DNA of 64,000 nt from Antedon mediterranea (lineage: Eukaryota > Echinodermata > Crinoidea > Comatulida > Antedonidae). The notes under the pieces were generated by a model that worked only from the letters and a program-made list of their open reading frames with translations, was not told the origin of the DNA and did not search any database. The stretch is from NCBI RefSeq assembly GCF_964355755.1, contig NC_092673.1, forward strand, positions 34,419,648 through 34,483,647. The letters run 5' to 3'. Each line of letters starts with the position of its first letter. Within the stretch, counting starts at the first letter, position 1. Of the stretch, positions 12,250-24,470 are shown piece after piece. Position numbers and translations under genes: made by a program.

Positions 12250-13439
12250 TTAAACCTGATCTACCTGGCTCCTTCGACTTGGTAGACTTGATGGATACGA
12301 TGACGTCGAACGGAAATGACGATTATGTCTGCGGTTTTTTATTGGTTTGCCGCAACAAACCGCTTGAAACGCTGCTCGAAATTTTGACGAAATGGCGTTG
12401 TACAGTATTGGGTTAATGGCAGAGTTCAGATACACCATTACTCGTGAAAATATGACGATTCCGTAAAATCCAAAAGGTCCCAGTGTTGGTATGACAGACG
12501 TAGGGCTAATCATGAACCATAAGTTGAGCGTACGAAACGGTAACCAACAGATAAAAAAAGAAATTACCACACAGATCAACATAAACACAATTCGTATGTG
12601 GTGTTGACGCTGGTACGACGCGTTTGACGACGTTTTGCAAACGCCATTTCGCGTTAACTTTGCAAGAAACGACTTTGCTTCTGGACTCGTTTTGTTATCA
12701 ATAATTTGAGAAAGTCGTCTTTCAGAAGAAGACGTTTCGTCGGACGGATATTCAGAAAGTGCTTCTGTTTCATTAATACAAACAGAATTTTTCCCAAAAC
12801 CATTAAATTTAACATTTCCATTGCTATTAGTGTTTGTATGGGAAACTTCTCGAATGAGTTTTTCTCGACTTAATCGTCGGTTTGCGTTCGAAGGGTTGTT
12901 CGCTGAAGCGTAACCATCAACACCACAAATGCCCATCATCCGGAACCCTAAAAACACTGCCATTTCGCGCGTGTCCTTGCCGACGTTCGAATCATCAGCA
13001 ACAGGCTTACTCTTTTTATCTTTAAAAACCTTCTGCTCTCTCATTGATGCTATGAATGCGTCATGTCTCCTCAAAGTGAGTCCTACTTTCGCATAGATTG
13101 TCGACAAAAAGACGACTGGACAGAAGAAAAACAGGATAGGGACAAGAAGGAGATATATTGTTGAAAAGTATTCATTTTCATAAGAGAACGTGCAGGAATA
13201 TCTGGTGTTCCCGGATGAATCAATGCATGGCGTGTGTCTTGACAGAACAAGGTGTGGAACACTACTCAGAAGAGATACGAACCACACAACGATGCACATG
13301 ATAACCGTACGACGTGCTGTACATCGGTAGTTGGCTTTCAGTGGCTTGCAGATGACGTAATAACGTTCCATAGATATAGCCACGTGCGTAAGGATTGTGG
13401 CATGCGCACACGAGTTTTCCATAAAGGATACTATAGTAC
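12250..13439 (-). CDS. Class A neuropeptide-type GPCR, last coding exon (TM3 to C-terminus)
   Basis: This exon encodes residues 95-489 of a rhodopsin-family receptor whose first exon is at 46394-46673. It completes the split TM3 cysteine codon (C94). An acceptor TGTCTTTTAG lies just upstream (13441-13440 is AG). Visible landmarks in joined numbering: ERY (118-120) in place of DRY, ECL2 cysteine C176 able to pair with C94, TM5 about 183-213, TM6 about 375-397 with CWLP (391-394), TM7 about 416-440 with NPILY (436-440), helix 8 FRAAF and a CC pair (455-456) suitable for palmitoylation. The third intracellular loop is unusually long, about 155 residues, and rich in Ser/Asn/Lys. TM3 (SCAHATILTHVAIS) resembles ghrelin-type receptors and TM7 (YLNSAINPILYN) resembles TRH-type receptors, so I place it among the ghrelin/TRH/neuromedin-like peptide receptors. 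The ligand cannot be assigned. The internal ATG at 13422 is not the true start. Confidence 0.92.
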
Positions 13440-13576
13440 CTAAAAGACATAAGCATTGACAAAATGTTATTTATTTGCCCATATTGATCCTCTTATGGTA
13501 TCATATCTAAACGACAAAAAACAGTTTCTTGTTGTTAGGCAAGACACCGGGTCGAAGCCCACGTGGATCTGTTCTC

Positions 13577-13760
13577 TAAAGCGTGGTTCCCACTGGCGAC
13601 GCAACGCAAGGACGTAACGCAACGCAAGTGAATTGACCAATCACAAGCGATGGCTTATTCGCTGGTGATTGCTAACTGTCTATAACTTCGCTTGTCATTG
13701 GTTAAAACGCTTGCGTTGCGTTTACGTCCTTGCGTTACGTTCTAGTGGGAATCAAGCTTA
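13577..13760 (+). mobile_element. MITE family 1, copy inverted relative to the one at 13932
   Basis: It starts AAGCGTGGTTCCCACT and ends AGTGGGAATCAAGCTTA. The interior has GACGCAACGCAAGGACGTAA, TTGACCAATCACAAGCGATG and a mirrored TTGCGTTGCG block. It lies about 140 bp from the GPCR acceptor. A short partial copy (about 13759-13822, AAGCGTGGTTCCCACTAG) abuts it. It is the reverse complement, with few differences, of 13932-14114. The orientation label is arbitrary. Confidence 0.85.
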
Positions 13761-13931
13761 AAGCGTGGTTCCCACTAGAACGCAACGCAGCGACGTATTG
13801 CGTAATCACAAGTGGGAACCGACGACGTACAGTGCTGCAAACATCGCATGTTTGATTTCACGCAGAGGGGGAGGGGGGGGGGGGCAAAGACAGTTATTAG
13901 AAGGGCATTTTCTTACCTTGCGTAGGTTGCG

Positions 13932-14114
13932 TTAAGCTTGGTTCCCACTAGAACGTAACGCAAGGACGTAAACGCAACGCAAGCGTTTTAACCAATGACA
14001 GGCGAAGTAATAGACAGTTAGCAATCACAAGCGAATAAGCCATCGCTTGTGATTGGTCAATTCACTTGCGTTGCGTTACGTCCTTGCGTTGCGTAGCTAG
14101 TGGAAACCACGCTT
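13932..14114 (-). mobile_element. MITE family 1, near-identical to the copy at 54016
   Basis: It runs from TTAAGCTTGGTTCCCACTAG to AGTGGAAACCACGCTT. By eye it matches 54016-54200 almost base for base, including the TAGACAGTTAGCAATCACAA interior, implying recent spread from a common source. The first copy (13577-13760) is its inverse about 170 bp away. No coding capacity. Confidence 0.85.
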
Positions 14115-16514
14115 GACGCTGCGCTTTAGTCCGAATCGAAATTAATGTATCACAATTTTAGGATTAAGAAATAACTTTCGGTTAAAGTGTAAAGTGGCCC
14201 TGAATTGTGTATAGGTCTTCTATTATATGAGTAAGGCACGTCATGCTCTTTTGATGAGAAGACTTTCTCATCAAAGATTGCACTATGTATTAAAAAAGTC
14301 TATAAAAGACAATTTTTTACCGATAAAAGGAATCATACACGTCACCGTACGTTATGATTTAAGTCTATCTTATACACATTACTAGGTTCTTAATTCTTAA
14401 AGATGTCTTTTATTACGTATACAGTATCTTGCGTAGTAATGACGGTATAATTAGTGTCTCTTAAGTGTTCGGTTAGGTGTCCGTTGGAAATGGCGTTAGT
14501 GATGACAGTCTTATAAAGCTTAGATAAATCTCAATCCGGGTCACTGACATTGAATAAGTGTGTCAAAGACATGATTGGATATATTTTATGTAATTTAGAC
14601 TTGGGGTGTGACTTCATTCTTTTTGTTTGATTATTATATAAAGATTTATTAAGGCATTAATGATAAGCCTAATCGTTTGTATGGCTCTTTTTCACTGCAT
14701 ACAGGAACTAATATAAAACTTTGCTTTAAAAATTACAAAACCTTATAAAGGCATTTTTTAAATTGTATAACGATACGTTTTTATAAACACCGCAAGCTTG
14801 GCTCCCACTTGGAGCAAGAACGTCATTTACTTGATTTGTATTGAACCATGTTTCAGGAGGGTAGTCCATCCAGCAAAGCTGATCATGATCCCCTATAATA
14901 ATCACTTTAAATAACAAGTTGAACCGATTGAACAAAGAGAAAAGTGTGCAATGTGTAATGGGAAGTAATTATATTCTCTTTACTTATTCGTTTACTAAAT
15001 AATGTTAATGTGGTTTTAATTCTTCATTTTCAACATTGATTGTGAATTGATGATTTAAGCTAATTAAACTAGATTAAAAATACATTAATAAATATACGTC
15101 AGAATCGATTTCCCAGTCAGGGCACGTTCAAAAGTTGATGATAATGGACACTTCTTTGTACGCGCGCGCGTCAACGTTATGTTCCATTGAATATGAAAGT
15201 GAGCATATATTTTACACACTCTAACCTTTCATTTTCTTAGTAAAAATATTACTTGCTTTCTATTTAGATAGACTATGTATGTATGTTTCCCAATCCCCAC
15301 TTAAAACAAAATCCGATTCTACAGCTGTCATTAGATAGATTCTAACTGGATATCGCAAGTCATCTAGAAAGGAGTCTAGCTGTACGGAATGTTTTTTAAT
15401 GCATCGCTGTCAGTAGGTTCTATCAGACCAAGCCATTGATTTTATATTAATTATTTTTAATACAATATCAAGTTATCTATGTCTTCGATATGCGCCGAAA
15501 TATTAAATAGCACGCCCTCTTTGCATTATTTCGCTCAGTTTCTGAACGCTTAAATTATTTATTTAATATTTTACTCTGAAATTGAACATACTGAATGGTT
15601 ATAAACTAAACACAGTAGAATTCCTACTAAGTGGACAAACAAATAGGACTGTTACCTGAATAGTGGTTCTACTGTATAAACAAAAGTCTAATATGTATAT
15701 TTAGGCTATACACAACACTAATAGGAGGGAAACAATAAAATAGATTATATATTTATAGATTTATATATAAATAAAGTATAGGCCTGGTGCTCTTCCTTTG
15801 AAATAGCAATGTATTACATTACAAACTATGAATACAACAAAGAAACGCAATCAATTGTAACCGGGATGATATACAGATTAATCAGGCCTAGTATTAGAAA
15901 TACATTGTTATTGATTCTCGTAAAGCTAATGCAATGGAAACAGCATGAAAATGGAAATGAACAATGTAAGCTCGTATAATATCACCTGTACATCGTAACA
16001 CCTGTCCTACAGTCAGTGCAGTCATCCTACTTTTAAACATGTTTTTACTCAGTTTGATATGGATACTTGTGTGATCCAATACGAACTGCAGTGGGAAGGC
16101 TTGCTATGATAATAAAAGTCCAGTTGGGTGTGGACTTGTATTACATTAACATACACTTGTCCCTTTGATGAGTTTGACCATCCGCAGTTATGATAGAATG
16201 GAGCTTATTACACAACTGAAATTGACCTTAACACAAAATAAGGCAATATTATTATACCGATGGTTATGTACCGCATTACAAAGCAAATAAAAGAAATAAG
16301 TCGATAATGAAGGTCGTCGTGGAATGTCGTATGATTTTTTTTTCGCACGGTAATGCAGATCCAAATAATTAATAGGTTGTTGGAAGAAAACACACACACA
16401 TTCTCGGTAGAGTTTATACATTTTCAAATTAAACCAAATTATCAGAAAAAAATCAGATTATTGTATCTAAAATGTTTCCAGCATAATAGGTACATTATGA
16501 TTCATGTTATTCCA
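14115..16514. other. Intronic DNA, little recognised
   Basis: AT-rich. An isolated MITE family 1 end (CAAGCTTGGCTCCCACTTGG) sits at about 14793-14812. A CGCGCGCG tract lies near 15160-15172. No gene or array. Confidence 0.5.
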
Positions 16515-16913
16515 ACTATTAGTTTCGTTCTAGAAATATAGGATAATCATTTATGCTGTTTTGATAAAAATAATATTTTTAAAATTCCAATCAAATGACG
16601 TAATGATAAATAAAAACAATAAAATCGTTGTATTGTCACGATATTATGGCTCAAGTTTTAACTTTCTGTATTTTAACATTGTTATGTAATCATGTATTGT
16701 ATGTTGATCTTGACCGAATAAATGAATGAAGTCATTTGATTGGACGTGTAAAAATATAATTTTCATCAAAGGAAGCATAGATGGTTATTCTATAGTTCTA
16801 TAATAAAAAGGTTTCATATTTCATATTACTGTCTATTTATCGTCGTTATCGTCCTAGTGTGAATGGGCCTTTACGCGATCGTTATCGTCCTAGTGTGAAT
16901 AGGCCTTTACGTC
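16515..16913. mobile_element. MITE family 3 fragments with duplicated right end
   Basis: The right end TCGTCCTAGTGTGAATGGGC is present twice in tandem (about 16850-16875 and 16885-16913), each followed by CCTTTACG. A stretch at about 16522-16558, with GTTCTAGAAATATAGGATAA, matches the interior of the copy at 22555. The family end is of the type AAGGCC(T/C)A followed by a CACACTAGGACGATAACGA-like string. No ORF. Confidence 0.5.
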
Positions 16914-18612
16914 TACATACTACAGTATATACTATATACATATATTTTTTTTGTTTTATTTACTACTTAATTTCCCCATGAGAATTTTATAGAATTTGTG
17001 CCAGATGGACATAACTAATTACACAATTAAAATAAAAGATACCGATACAGGCACTCTTTATTGTCCATAGGATGGAAATACATTTAATAGCATTAGCGTA
17101 TAAGAAGCCTAGGCTACTAAAAAATATATACATTTTAGCACCTGCTTGTAAAGGTATTATTTTAATTACTTCCTTCGCATTACAAAGCTAACTACTAATA
17201 TAGGTGAGATTCGATTTTTTTTATAATAAAAGTTGGCAACAATCAGGAGACAAAAAATCTGACCTTAGATACTATGTGTGTCCTTGTCTTTATTTGTACG
17301 TTGATAGGTCTATATATCATATATTTATTTATCTGGAGGACCAAACTTAAATCATTGGCTTAATGCGTCCTCCTCACACGGTAATGTATCAAATGTTTTG
17401 TATATTGTATTGTGTGAAACAATAAAAATAAAAACTTGAAATCCAGGATTTCATAAATTAAATCCTAATGTTTAGCTAATAAGATTCACACGAACAGAAA
17501 TATGACAACATAGATAATATCAATAAGTAAAATGTCATTGCGTTCACACGCTAGTTTGTCGATGTAATTTAAAAATGTCAAAAACTCATTAAATTATGTT
17601 CATATTATGTGCAGATACCGTTGTCTTTTATCGATTATACATCCATGTATCGATTATACATCCATGTATCGATTATACATCCATGTATTCGTTCGGAGAT
17701 TTTACATCAGTTTTATTTAGAAAAATGTTTGTCATCGTATGTTTCTACCTCATCTAGGCCTGCAAATGTTACAGAATTGTTCCGTTACATCAATGTAACG
17801 CGAAGACGAGGGGACGGGTTCAGGGTAGCACCAAGGACATCTACAATCTTTTCTTATCTATTTTTGACAGACTTAGGCTTACAATTATTGTATATGAACG
17901 CTTCCTAGTGTAAAATTCCTGAAACCGACCCTGAAACGAGTTCACATGCTGTTGACGTATATCTAGGTCCTCCTCGCATATTTAACTTAGTATTTCATGC
18001 ATTTCGCACTGATTTAACTATGTTAGATCTTTCGGACCGTAGTTATTTTATTTTTAATAACTTTACGAGAACAGATGCAGTCAATTTATTGCAATAAAAT
18101 GTACACTGATTTCGTCTTCAGAAATGCTTGAATATCGTTCGGTGGGGAAGAGTTAGTCCGGATTTCTTTTTAGAATCTGTTCTATATAGTTGTGTTTTAT
18201 GCACAGCTAACAAGCATTTAGTAGACGTGTCAATTAACTAATATAACTATAAAGCTAGAATCTAGTTTAATAATTACGAACTACAACTATAAATGTCAGA
18301 TAAGCTAGGTTATGATTAATACTGTTAGCTTGTCATAAATATTATAATTATTAAATTTAATACAACAATCCATAAGTCAATCCATATACTGTAGTAAATT
18401 ATAAATTAAATAAATTCTTGCCAATGAATAAATTAAATTTGTATCGCTTGATTTCGTATCATGTGTCGTTGATTATTTAGTTACATTCAACGGTTTTAAT
18501 TTAAGTATTTGAATAGAGTTAGTAAACGACAGACGATTACGGTAATAATGCAACAACGCTGAAACAAAATGTACAATCATTAAAAAGATTCATTCGGTTG
18601 GTATTACAAAAA
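16914..18612. other. Intronic DNA, no gene seen
   Basis: AT-rich. A possible LINE or SINE tail (AACAATAAAAATAAAAACTTG, about 17419-17440) is too short to classify. The only clear structure is the three-copy repeat at 17629-17685. Confidence 0.5.
17629..17685. repeat. Three perfect copies of a 19-bp unit
   Basis: TATCGATTATACATCCATG is repeated three times head to tail without spacer. Each unit contains ATCGAT. Confidence 0.9.
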
Positions 18613-18802
18613 AAAAATATAATAGTTAATTATATCTCAACCGTAATAGTAATAGTAAATAACGATTATTTTATTTACCTGACGTTTCGAAAACTATCAG
18701 TTTGAGAAAGCCAACTGATAGTTGGCGAAACGTGAGGTAAATAAAATAATCGTTATTTACTATTACTATTATGGTTGAGATATAATTAACTATTGTATTT
18801 TA
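18613..18802. repeat. Long foldback, about 90-bp arms with a 10-nt loop
   Basis: The left arm runs from ATAATAGTTAATTATATCTC through TAACGATTATTTTATTTACC and GACGTTTCG to AACTATCAGTT (18692-18702). The loop is TGAGAAAGCC (18703-18712). The right arm, from AACTGATAGTT, is the reverse complement with only a handful of mismatches. The inner GCGAAACGT next to GGTAAATAAAAT recalls ends of Penelope-like or LINE-type elements, but no coding part is present. It could be a head-to-head pair of element ends or a foldback transposon. Confidence 0.85.
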
Positions 18803-20920
18803 AAATGTACAATATCTTGATATCAATTAACTGCTCTGCTTGATTTCCTATCATATGTTTCGTTGGTTATTTAGTTGCATTCAACGGTTTTAAGTTCTAC
18901 TATGCAATAGTGCTATTAAACGACCAGCGATTAATGATGCAGAAACAAAACGTTCACAATCTCTATACCAGTCCTATAACACCACGTACAACTATAATTC
19001 ATAATAGTCAATATCTAATCATAGACGGATTTAGAAGGGCAACCCACAAAAGTGAAATCAAGATATAATGTAATATATTGACGGCATAGCTACTGGTTGC
19101 TTATTCCCTTACTGTATACCTATAAGCATTGAATAAATGTCGGTAAAAGATGTCAGACGCACTCGAAGAAAATCAATATTCGATGTAGGCCTATAACTAA
19201 CGGATAATAAGTTCGTTTTAAACACCTAAAAAGACAAGATCAATTGCATTTCTCCACAAGAAGCCGTAAAGTCATTTAAACTATTTAAACATGTATTAAA
19301 TACACCCAGATTTGTAGTGTTACAATATACGGTACGTACGCACACTCAGGTAGCACATACAATGCCATTACTTTATAATTACGGGTAGGCTTAGTTACAA
19401 TCATGGTTTTCACTATTCAAATTATTTGTTGAATACCAAGGTAATATTGTAAGAGAATATCAGATACTACAAACAATAAATTGACAAGATCTTTGTTCTA
19501 GACCGGTTTTATTATCTCCAAGTTTGATTTGGCGCCTTATCGTGAGATGACTTTGATTCACACATTTAAATGTCAAGTTTCTGGCGCCATTTCTTTATGA
19601 GTTCGTACTTAATGAGAACAAACACACAACAACGGCGGGTTATCTAATTTTTACCATTTTTAATCAACTTTAGGTTCCATTTAAAAGTGGAACACATTCG
19701 ACGTATGATACCTAGGATTCCTTAGCGTCTCCTAATGATGAAAGATTTACTAAATGTCATTTAGAAAGAAACGTGATGCTCAGAAAATCTTTGAAACGGA
19801 AAATGAGAAAATCGGCGGCGAGACCAGCCGTCCTAATTGACTACCATTTTAGGTTCACGACGATCAGAAAACACGCGGTATTTCTCAATGTAGGTCTCGC
19901 CTACAACGCATAACGCATACCACACGGATACGCCTTTAATGTGTTCATCATTTCCACATGTTTTCAAAAAACTTTGTTGCCATTTTCATATGAAGAGACA
20001 TTACATTCAGACAAGTTGTATTAATTTAAAAGCGCTTTTCTATAATAGTCTAAGACATTTTCTTAGAAAAAGATAGATTTCATCACAATGGTTATTGTAT
20101 GCGGTGATTGTTGTATTAAAAATCAATCTTTTAGGTGTTCTATAGGATTATCAACATAACAATGTGTATTACCAAACCGATTTTCGGTACTGTTTAATTG
20201 TCAAATATCACAACACCATACGTAATGCGACTCCTGTACTAGACCCTAACCTAACCCTTAATCAATCATCCAGGGGGCGTATAGCAATTAAAAGACACCA
20301 ATCTTGCAGGCCTACGTGTAATACCAGATTGAACTAAGTTAAGCAAACTGATTTAAATATAAATATGAAAATAAATATAAAATATGACTTAAAAGTCATA
20401 TTTTCTATTTGAATTTAAAAAAAAAACCCTTCGACATTCGCTGTATCCGAAACACCCATGGTGGTTCGAATCCCGGTTGTTTCGTCTGCAGGCTTACTCT
20501 CCGCCACGTCCTCCAGTAATGAATTTTAATTTGTTTTGTATATTACTATACTGTACAGCCGCCAGGTTTAAATATAAAGTTGCAAAATATGTATTATATA
20601 CGATAGTATTGTAAAAGCACATTTATGACACACTGATGATGAAAGAGCATGCCGCCTTAGCATTTGGAATAGTTAATCATAATGTACGCGCAGTTATCTG
20701 GTAAATAATCCACCTATCACAAATATTAAGATTAATTGACGGAAGTCTAAATCCTGGCCGATTATAAGCTGGAATTGACAGTATATTTACTGGTTTCTTC
20801 TTCTAAATGATTTTCAAACTTATCATAATCAATGTCACATTAAATTATTCAATTTCAATTTCATTTTTTTTAATTTCCGAAACCAGAGTCAACAAAAATT
20901 GAATCGACATCATTGTGTTA
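18803..20920. other. Intronic DNA, no gene seen
   Basis: AT-rich. A lone tRNA-type box B (GGTTCGAATCC, 20463-20473) has no convincing box A. Nothing else is recognised. Confidence 0.5.
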
Positions 20921-22433
20921 CATACTATGTGAACAACTTGAAACACGTGTGGAGTATACTCTATGTATACATACTATGTGAACAACTTGAAACACGTGTG
21001 GAGTATACTCTATTATGTATACATACTATGTGAACAACTTGAAACACGTGTGGAGTATACTCTATGTATACATACTATGTGAACAACTTGAAACACGTGT
21101 GGAGTATACTCTATGTATACATACTATGTGAACAACTTGAAACACGTGTGGAGTATACTCTATGTATACATACTATGTGAACAACTTGAAACACGTGTGG
21201 AGTATACTCTATTATGTATACATACTATGTGAACAACTTGAAACACGTGTGGAGTATACTCTATGTATACATACTATGTGAACAACTTGAAACAAGTGTG
21301 GAGTATACTCTATGTATACATACTATGTGAACAACTTGAAACACGTGTGGAGTATACTCTATTACATATACATACTATGTGAACAACTTGAAACACGTGT
21401 GGAGTATACTCTATGTATACATACTATGTGAACAACTTGAAACACGTGTGGAGTATACTCTATGTATACATACTATGTGAACAACTTGAAACACGTGTGG
21501 AGTATACTCTATGTATACATACTATGTGAACAACTTGAAACACGTGTGGAGTATACTCTATTATGTATACATACTATGTGAACAACTTGAAACACGTGTG
21601 GAGTATACTCTATGTATACATACTATGTGAACAACTTGAAACACGTGTGGAGTATAGGCCTACTCTATGTATACATACTATGTGAACAACTTGAAACACG
21701 TGTGGAGTATACTCTATTATGTATACATACTATGTGAACAACTTGAAACACGTGTGGAGTATACTCTATGTATACATACTATGTGAACAACTTGAAACAC
21801 GTGTGGAGTATACTCTATTATGTATACATACTATGTGAACAACTTGAAACACGTGTGGAGTATACTCTATTACATATACATACTATGTGAACAACTTGAA
21901 ACACGTGTGGAGTATACTCTATGTATACATACTATGTGAACAACTTGAAACACGTGTGGAGTATACTCTATGTATACATACTATGTGAACAACTTGAAAC
22001 ACGTGTGGAGTATACTCTATTACGTATACATACTATGTGAACAACTTGAAACACGTGTGGAGTATACTCTATGTATACATACTATGTGAACAACTTGAAA
22101 CACGTGTGGAGTATACTCTATGTATACATACTATGTGAACAACTTGAAACACGTGTGGAGTATACTCTATGTATACATACTATGTGAACAACTTGAAACA
22201 CGTGTGGAGTATACTCTATTACGTATACATACTATGTGAACAACTTGAAACACGTGTGGAGTATACTCTATGTATACATACTATGTGAACAACTTGAAAC
22301 ACGTGTGGAGTATACTCTATGTATACATACTATGTGAACAACTTGAAACACGTGTGGAGTATACTCTATGTATACATATGTGAACAACTTGAAACACGTG
22401 TGGAGTATACTCTATTACGTATACATACTTTGT
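20921..22433. repeat. 49-bp satellite, about 30 copies, one E-box per unit
   Basis: The unit begins CATACTATGTGAACAACTTG, continues AAACACGTGTGG and ends AGTATACTCTATGTATA. Variants add three bases (CTATTATGTATA, CTATTACGTATA, CTATTACATATA), giving 52 bp. Copies are almost identical, implying recent amplification or homogenisation. Nearly every unit has the palindrome ACACGTGT with a CACGTG core; one near 21293 reads ACAAGTGT instead. One copy at 21655-21662 carries a 6-bp insertion that creates TAGGCCTA. It lies inside the GPCR intron. Confidence 0.97.
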
Positions 22434-22554
22434 GGGCTTTACACGACCTGATTATAAATACTCTGTAAACACGTATATGCCTACATACAGTACTATATAA
22501 CGTATAGATGTAGACATGTACACATGTATGTAGGCTTACATACTATGTAGATAT

Positions 22555-22690
22555 AAAGGCCTAGTTACACTAGAACGATAACGATCGACGATAAATAGAT
22601 AAACAAGCATTTTTCTTGCAATAAACAAAAGAAATTAGAATAGTTTTTGTTCTAGAACTAAGGATAACCATTTATGCTGTCGTTATGCTG
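22555..22690. mobile_element. MITE family 3, left part
   Basis: It starts AAAGGCCTAGTTACACTAGA, then ACGATAACGATCGACGATAA and ATAGATAAACAAGC. It is the inverse of the end seen at 16850-16913, and its GTTCTAGAACTAAGGATAAC interior matches 16522-16558. The right end is not clear. Confidence 0.45.
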
Positions 22691-22790
22691 TCTATTGCGT
22701 ACAGTCGATCACAACGGTGCTTCCATTGTGTTTCGGTGTGACGGACAACCTAACATAATTTACTGTCTATGACTCTACACAAACTAAAGA

Positions 22791-24440
22791 TTCGTGTGTC
22801 TGCTTATGAATAAGTAAATAAACGAAAAGCATGTTTAAGACTATTTATCAGATTACTTACATTTACAGTACTATTATGATGTCCAATTGGTAAACTTTAA
22901 ATTTCAGAACTTCATGTTATGCTTTCTTTAAGCGAGGAATCAAATTTGTTTTTCATATAGATCAAAATGATGTTATATCATTGCCTTGCCAGCCTTACAA
23001 CAATCCACAGAGATATACTCAATAACGTACAACTCTTTTGATTTGTTGTCTGCTTTAACCACGGATTGTTTCTAATAAATCGGATCTCCCCACTGACTTT
23101 GTAAGACCGACCTAAATAACGGTCAAGAAATAGAAGGAGAAATTGATATACATAACGAATAGTAGAGGGAATGCTAAGTAAATACAACCGTCAAGGTGAA
23201 TCTTGAATCTAACAGTAATAAATTGAAAGAGATCATTTGCTGGCCCAGAGGTGAGTCCGATGAGTAGTTTAACAAACTGTGCATAATGTTTGAATGCTCT
23301 GGTGTATAGCACGCTGGATAGATGACATTTTCAATTACATGAGCCAAAATATTGTCTTTCCATTACACGAATGAGATCAGCAAGATACACACCTTACTTG
23401 ATATGATAATTGGGATTATATTCAAATATATAGATAAATACATTTAAGCGATGAAGAAGTTTGAAAACGGAGAGAGCAAACGAAGGCGTGGTATTTGATA
23501 TTTTCGGCTCATAATTAGATAAAGATAACGTAATATTTCAATTTAATCAATTTTGTGACGTCACCAATATATCGATTTTCATGACGATAAATCATGGGAT
23601 GTTGGTATAAAATAAGTAAGATAACTTGATTGTGGATGTTATCAAAACAAACATACATGCAAGGCAATAACAGGCAATGTAAAAAAAGGCCTTCTTCACA
23701 AAATGCTTCAAAAGACGGCTAAAAAACACACCATGCACAAACAACATGAAAGCCAAACGAACTAATGAAGAATGATAAACTGAACATCTCACAAGAAGAA
23801 AGGATGACTGGATTTGAATCAAGGTAATTCAACACAGGACACCGATCTCGCCTTGCCAAGATAGGAACTCGTAACAGTCCTTTGGTCTTATGTCTGGCTG
23901 CGACAAATACCAACAGTACTGTCTGAGAAATCACAGGCAGCCTACTTATGTATACTTCGCGGCGTAGAACTGGTCGTGTCGCAGCCACAGTTAAATCGTT
24001 TGATCTTCGGAGCTCAGCATCCAAATGCTAAGGTTGCCATGATCGAATATACGAGGTGAATTACTACCATCATTCTGTAAATCAAAGCTCTAGTCTCACA
24101 AAATCACAAATTGAACTTGTGTCAAGCGGTTGACAACATTGTCTTAAAATACAACATGTAATTCTCTTTTTGTTAAATTTAATCAATTTAACTACATAGA
24201 CCAAGTTTTCGCTTGGGGAATATACACTACTTATACTAATGCATTGACTTCGCCGATAAATTACAAAAGACAAAATGGGTAATTACATTCTGCGTGTTTT
24301 TTACTTGTCAACGTTCGGTCCATTATTATTTTGCAGTGCGTTTACTTAAGCGTTTAAAATCCATAATAAGTATTGCCATCATGATTGGTCTGATGTTTAG
24401 CCCTACTGTGACGTAATTTGTAATTCATACTAAGTACATT
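22791..24440. other. Intronic DNA, no gene seen
   Basis: The region 23719-24024 has a 101-codon open frame on the minus strand and is somewhat less AT-rich, with LRRSNDLTVAATRPVLRRE near its start. I recognise no family, and adjacent frames are equally plausible, so I do not call a gene. Confidence 0.45.
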
Positions 24441-24470
24441 GAGAATACTTGTGACATTTTACGCAAGTAA

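Noticed and set aside
13252-13462. Open frames on both strands around the start of GPCR exon 2
   Set aside because: They overlap the real exon. The receptor frame with splice acceptor and motif continuity is decisive.
18692-18730. Possible hammerhead ribozyme at the foldback centre (CTGATAG ... CGAAACG)
   Set aside because: The core differs from CUGAUGA, no stem II hairpin forms between the two core parts, and the palindrome itself explains the pairing.
20463-20473. tRNA-type box B (GGTTCGAATCC)
   Set aside because: No box A at the right distance and no paired T or acceptor stem. Probably chance or a trace of a SINE.
23719-24024. 101-codon open frame on the minus strand
   Set aside because: No motif, splice context or family. 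It remains a curiosity only.
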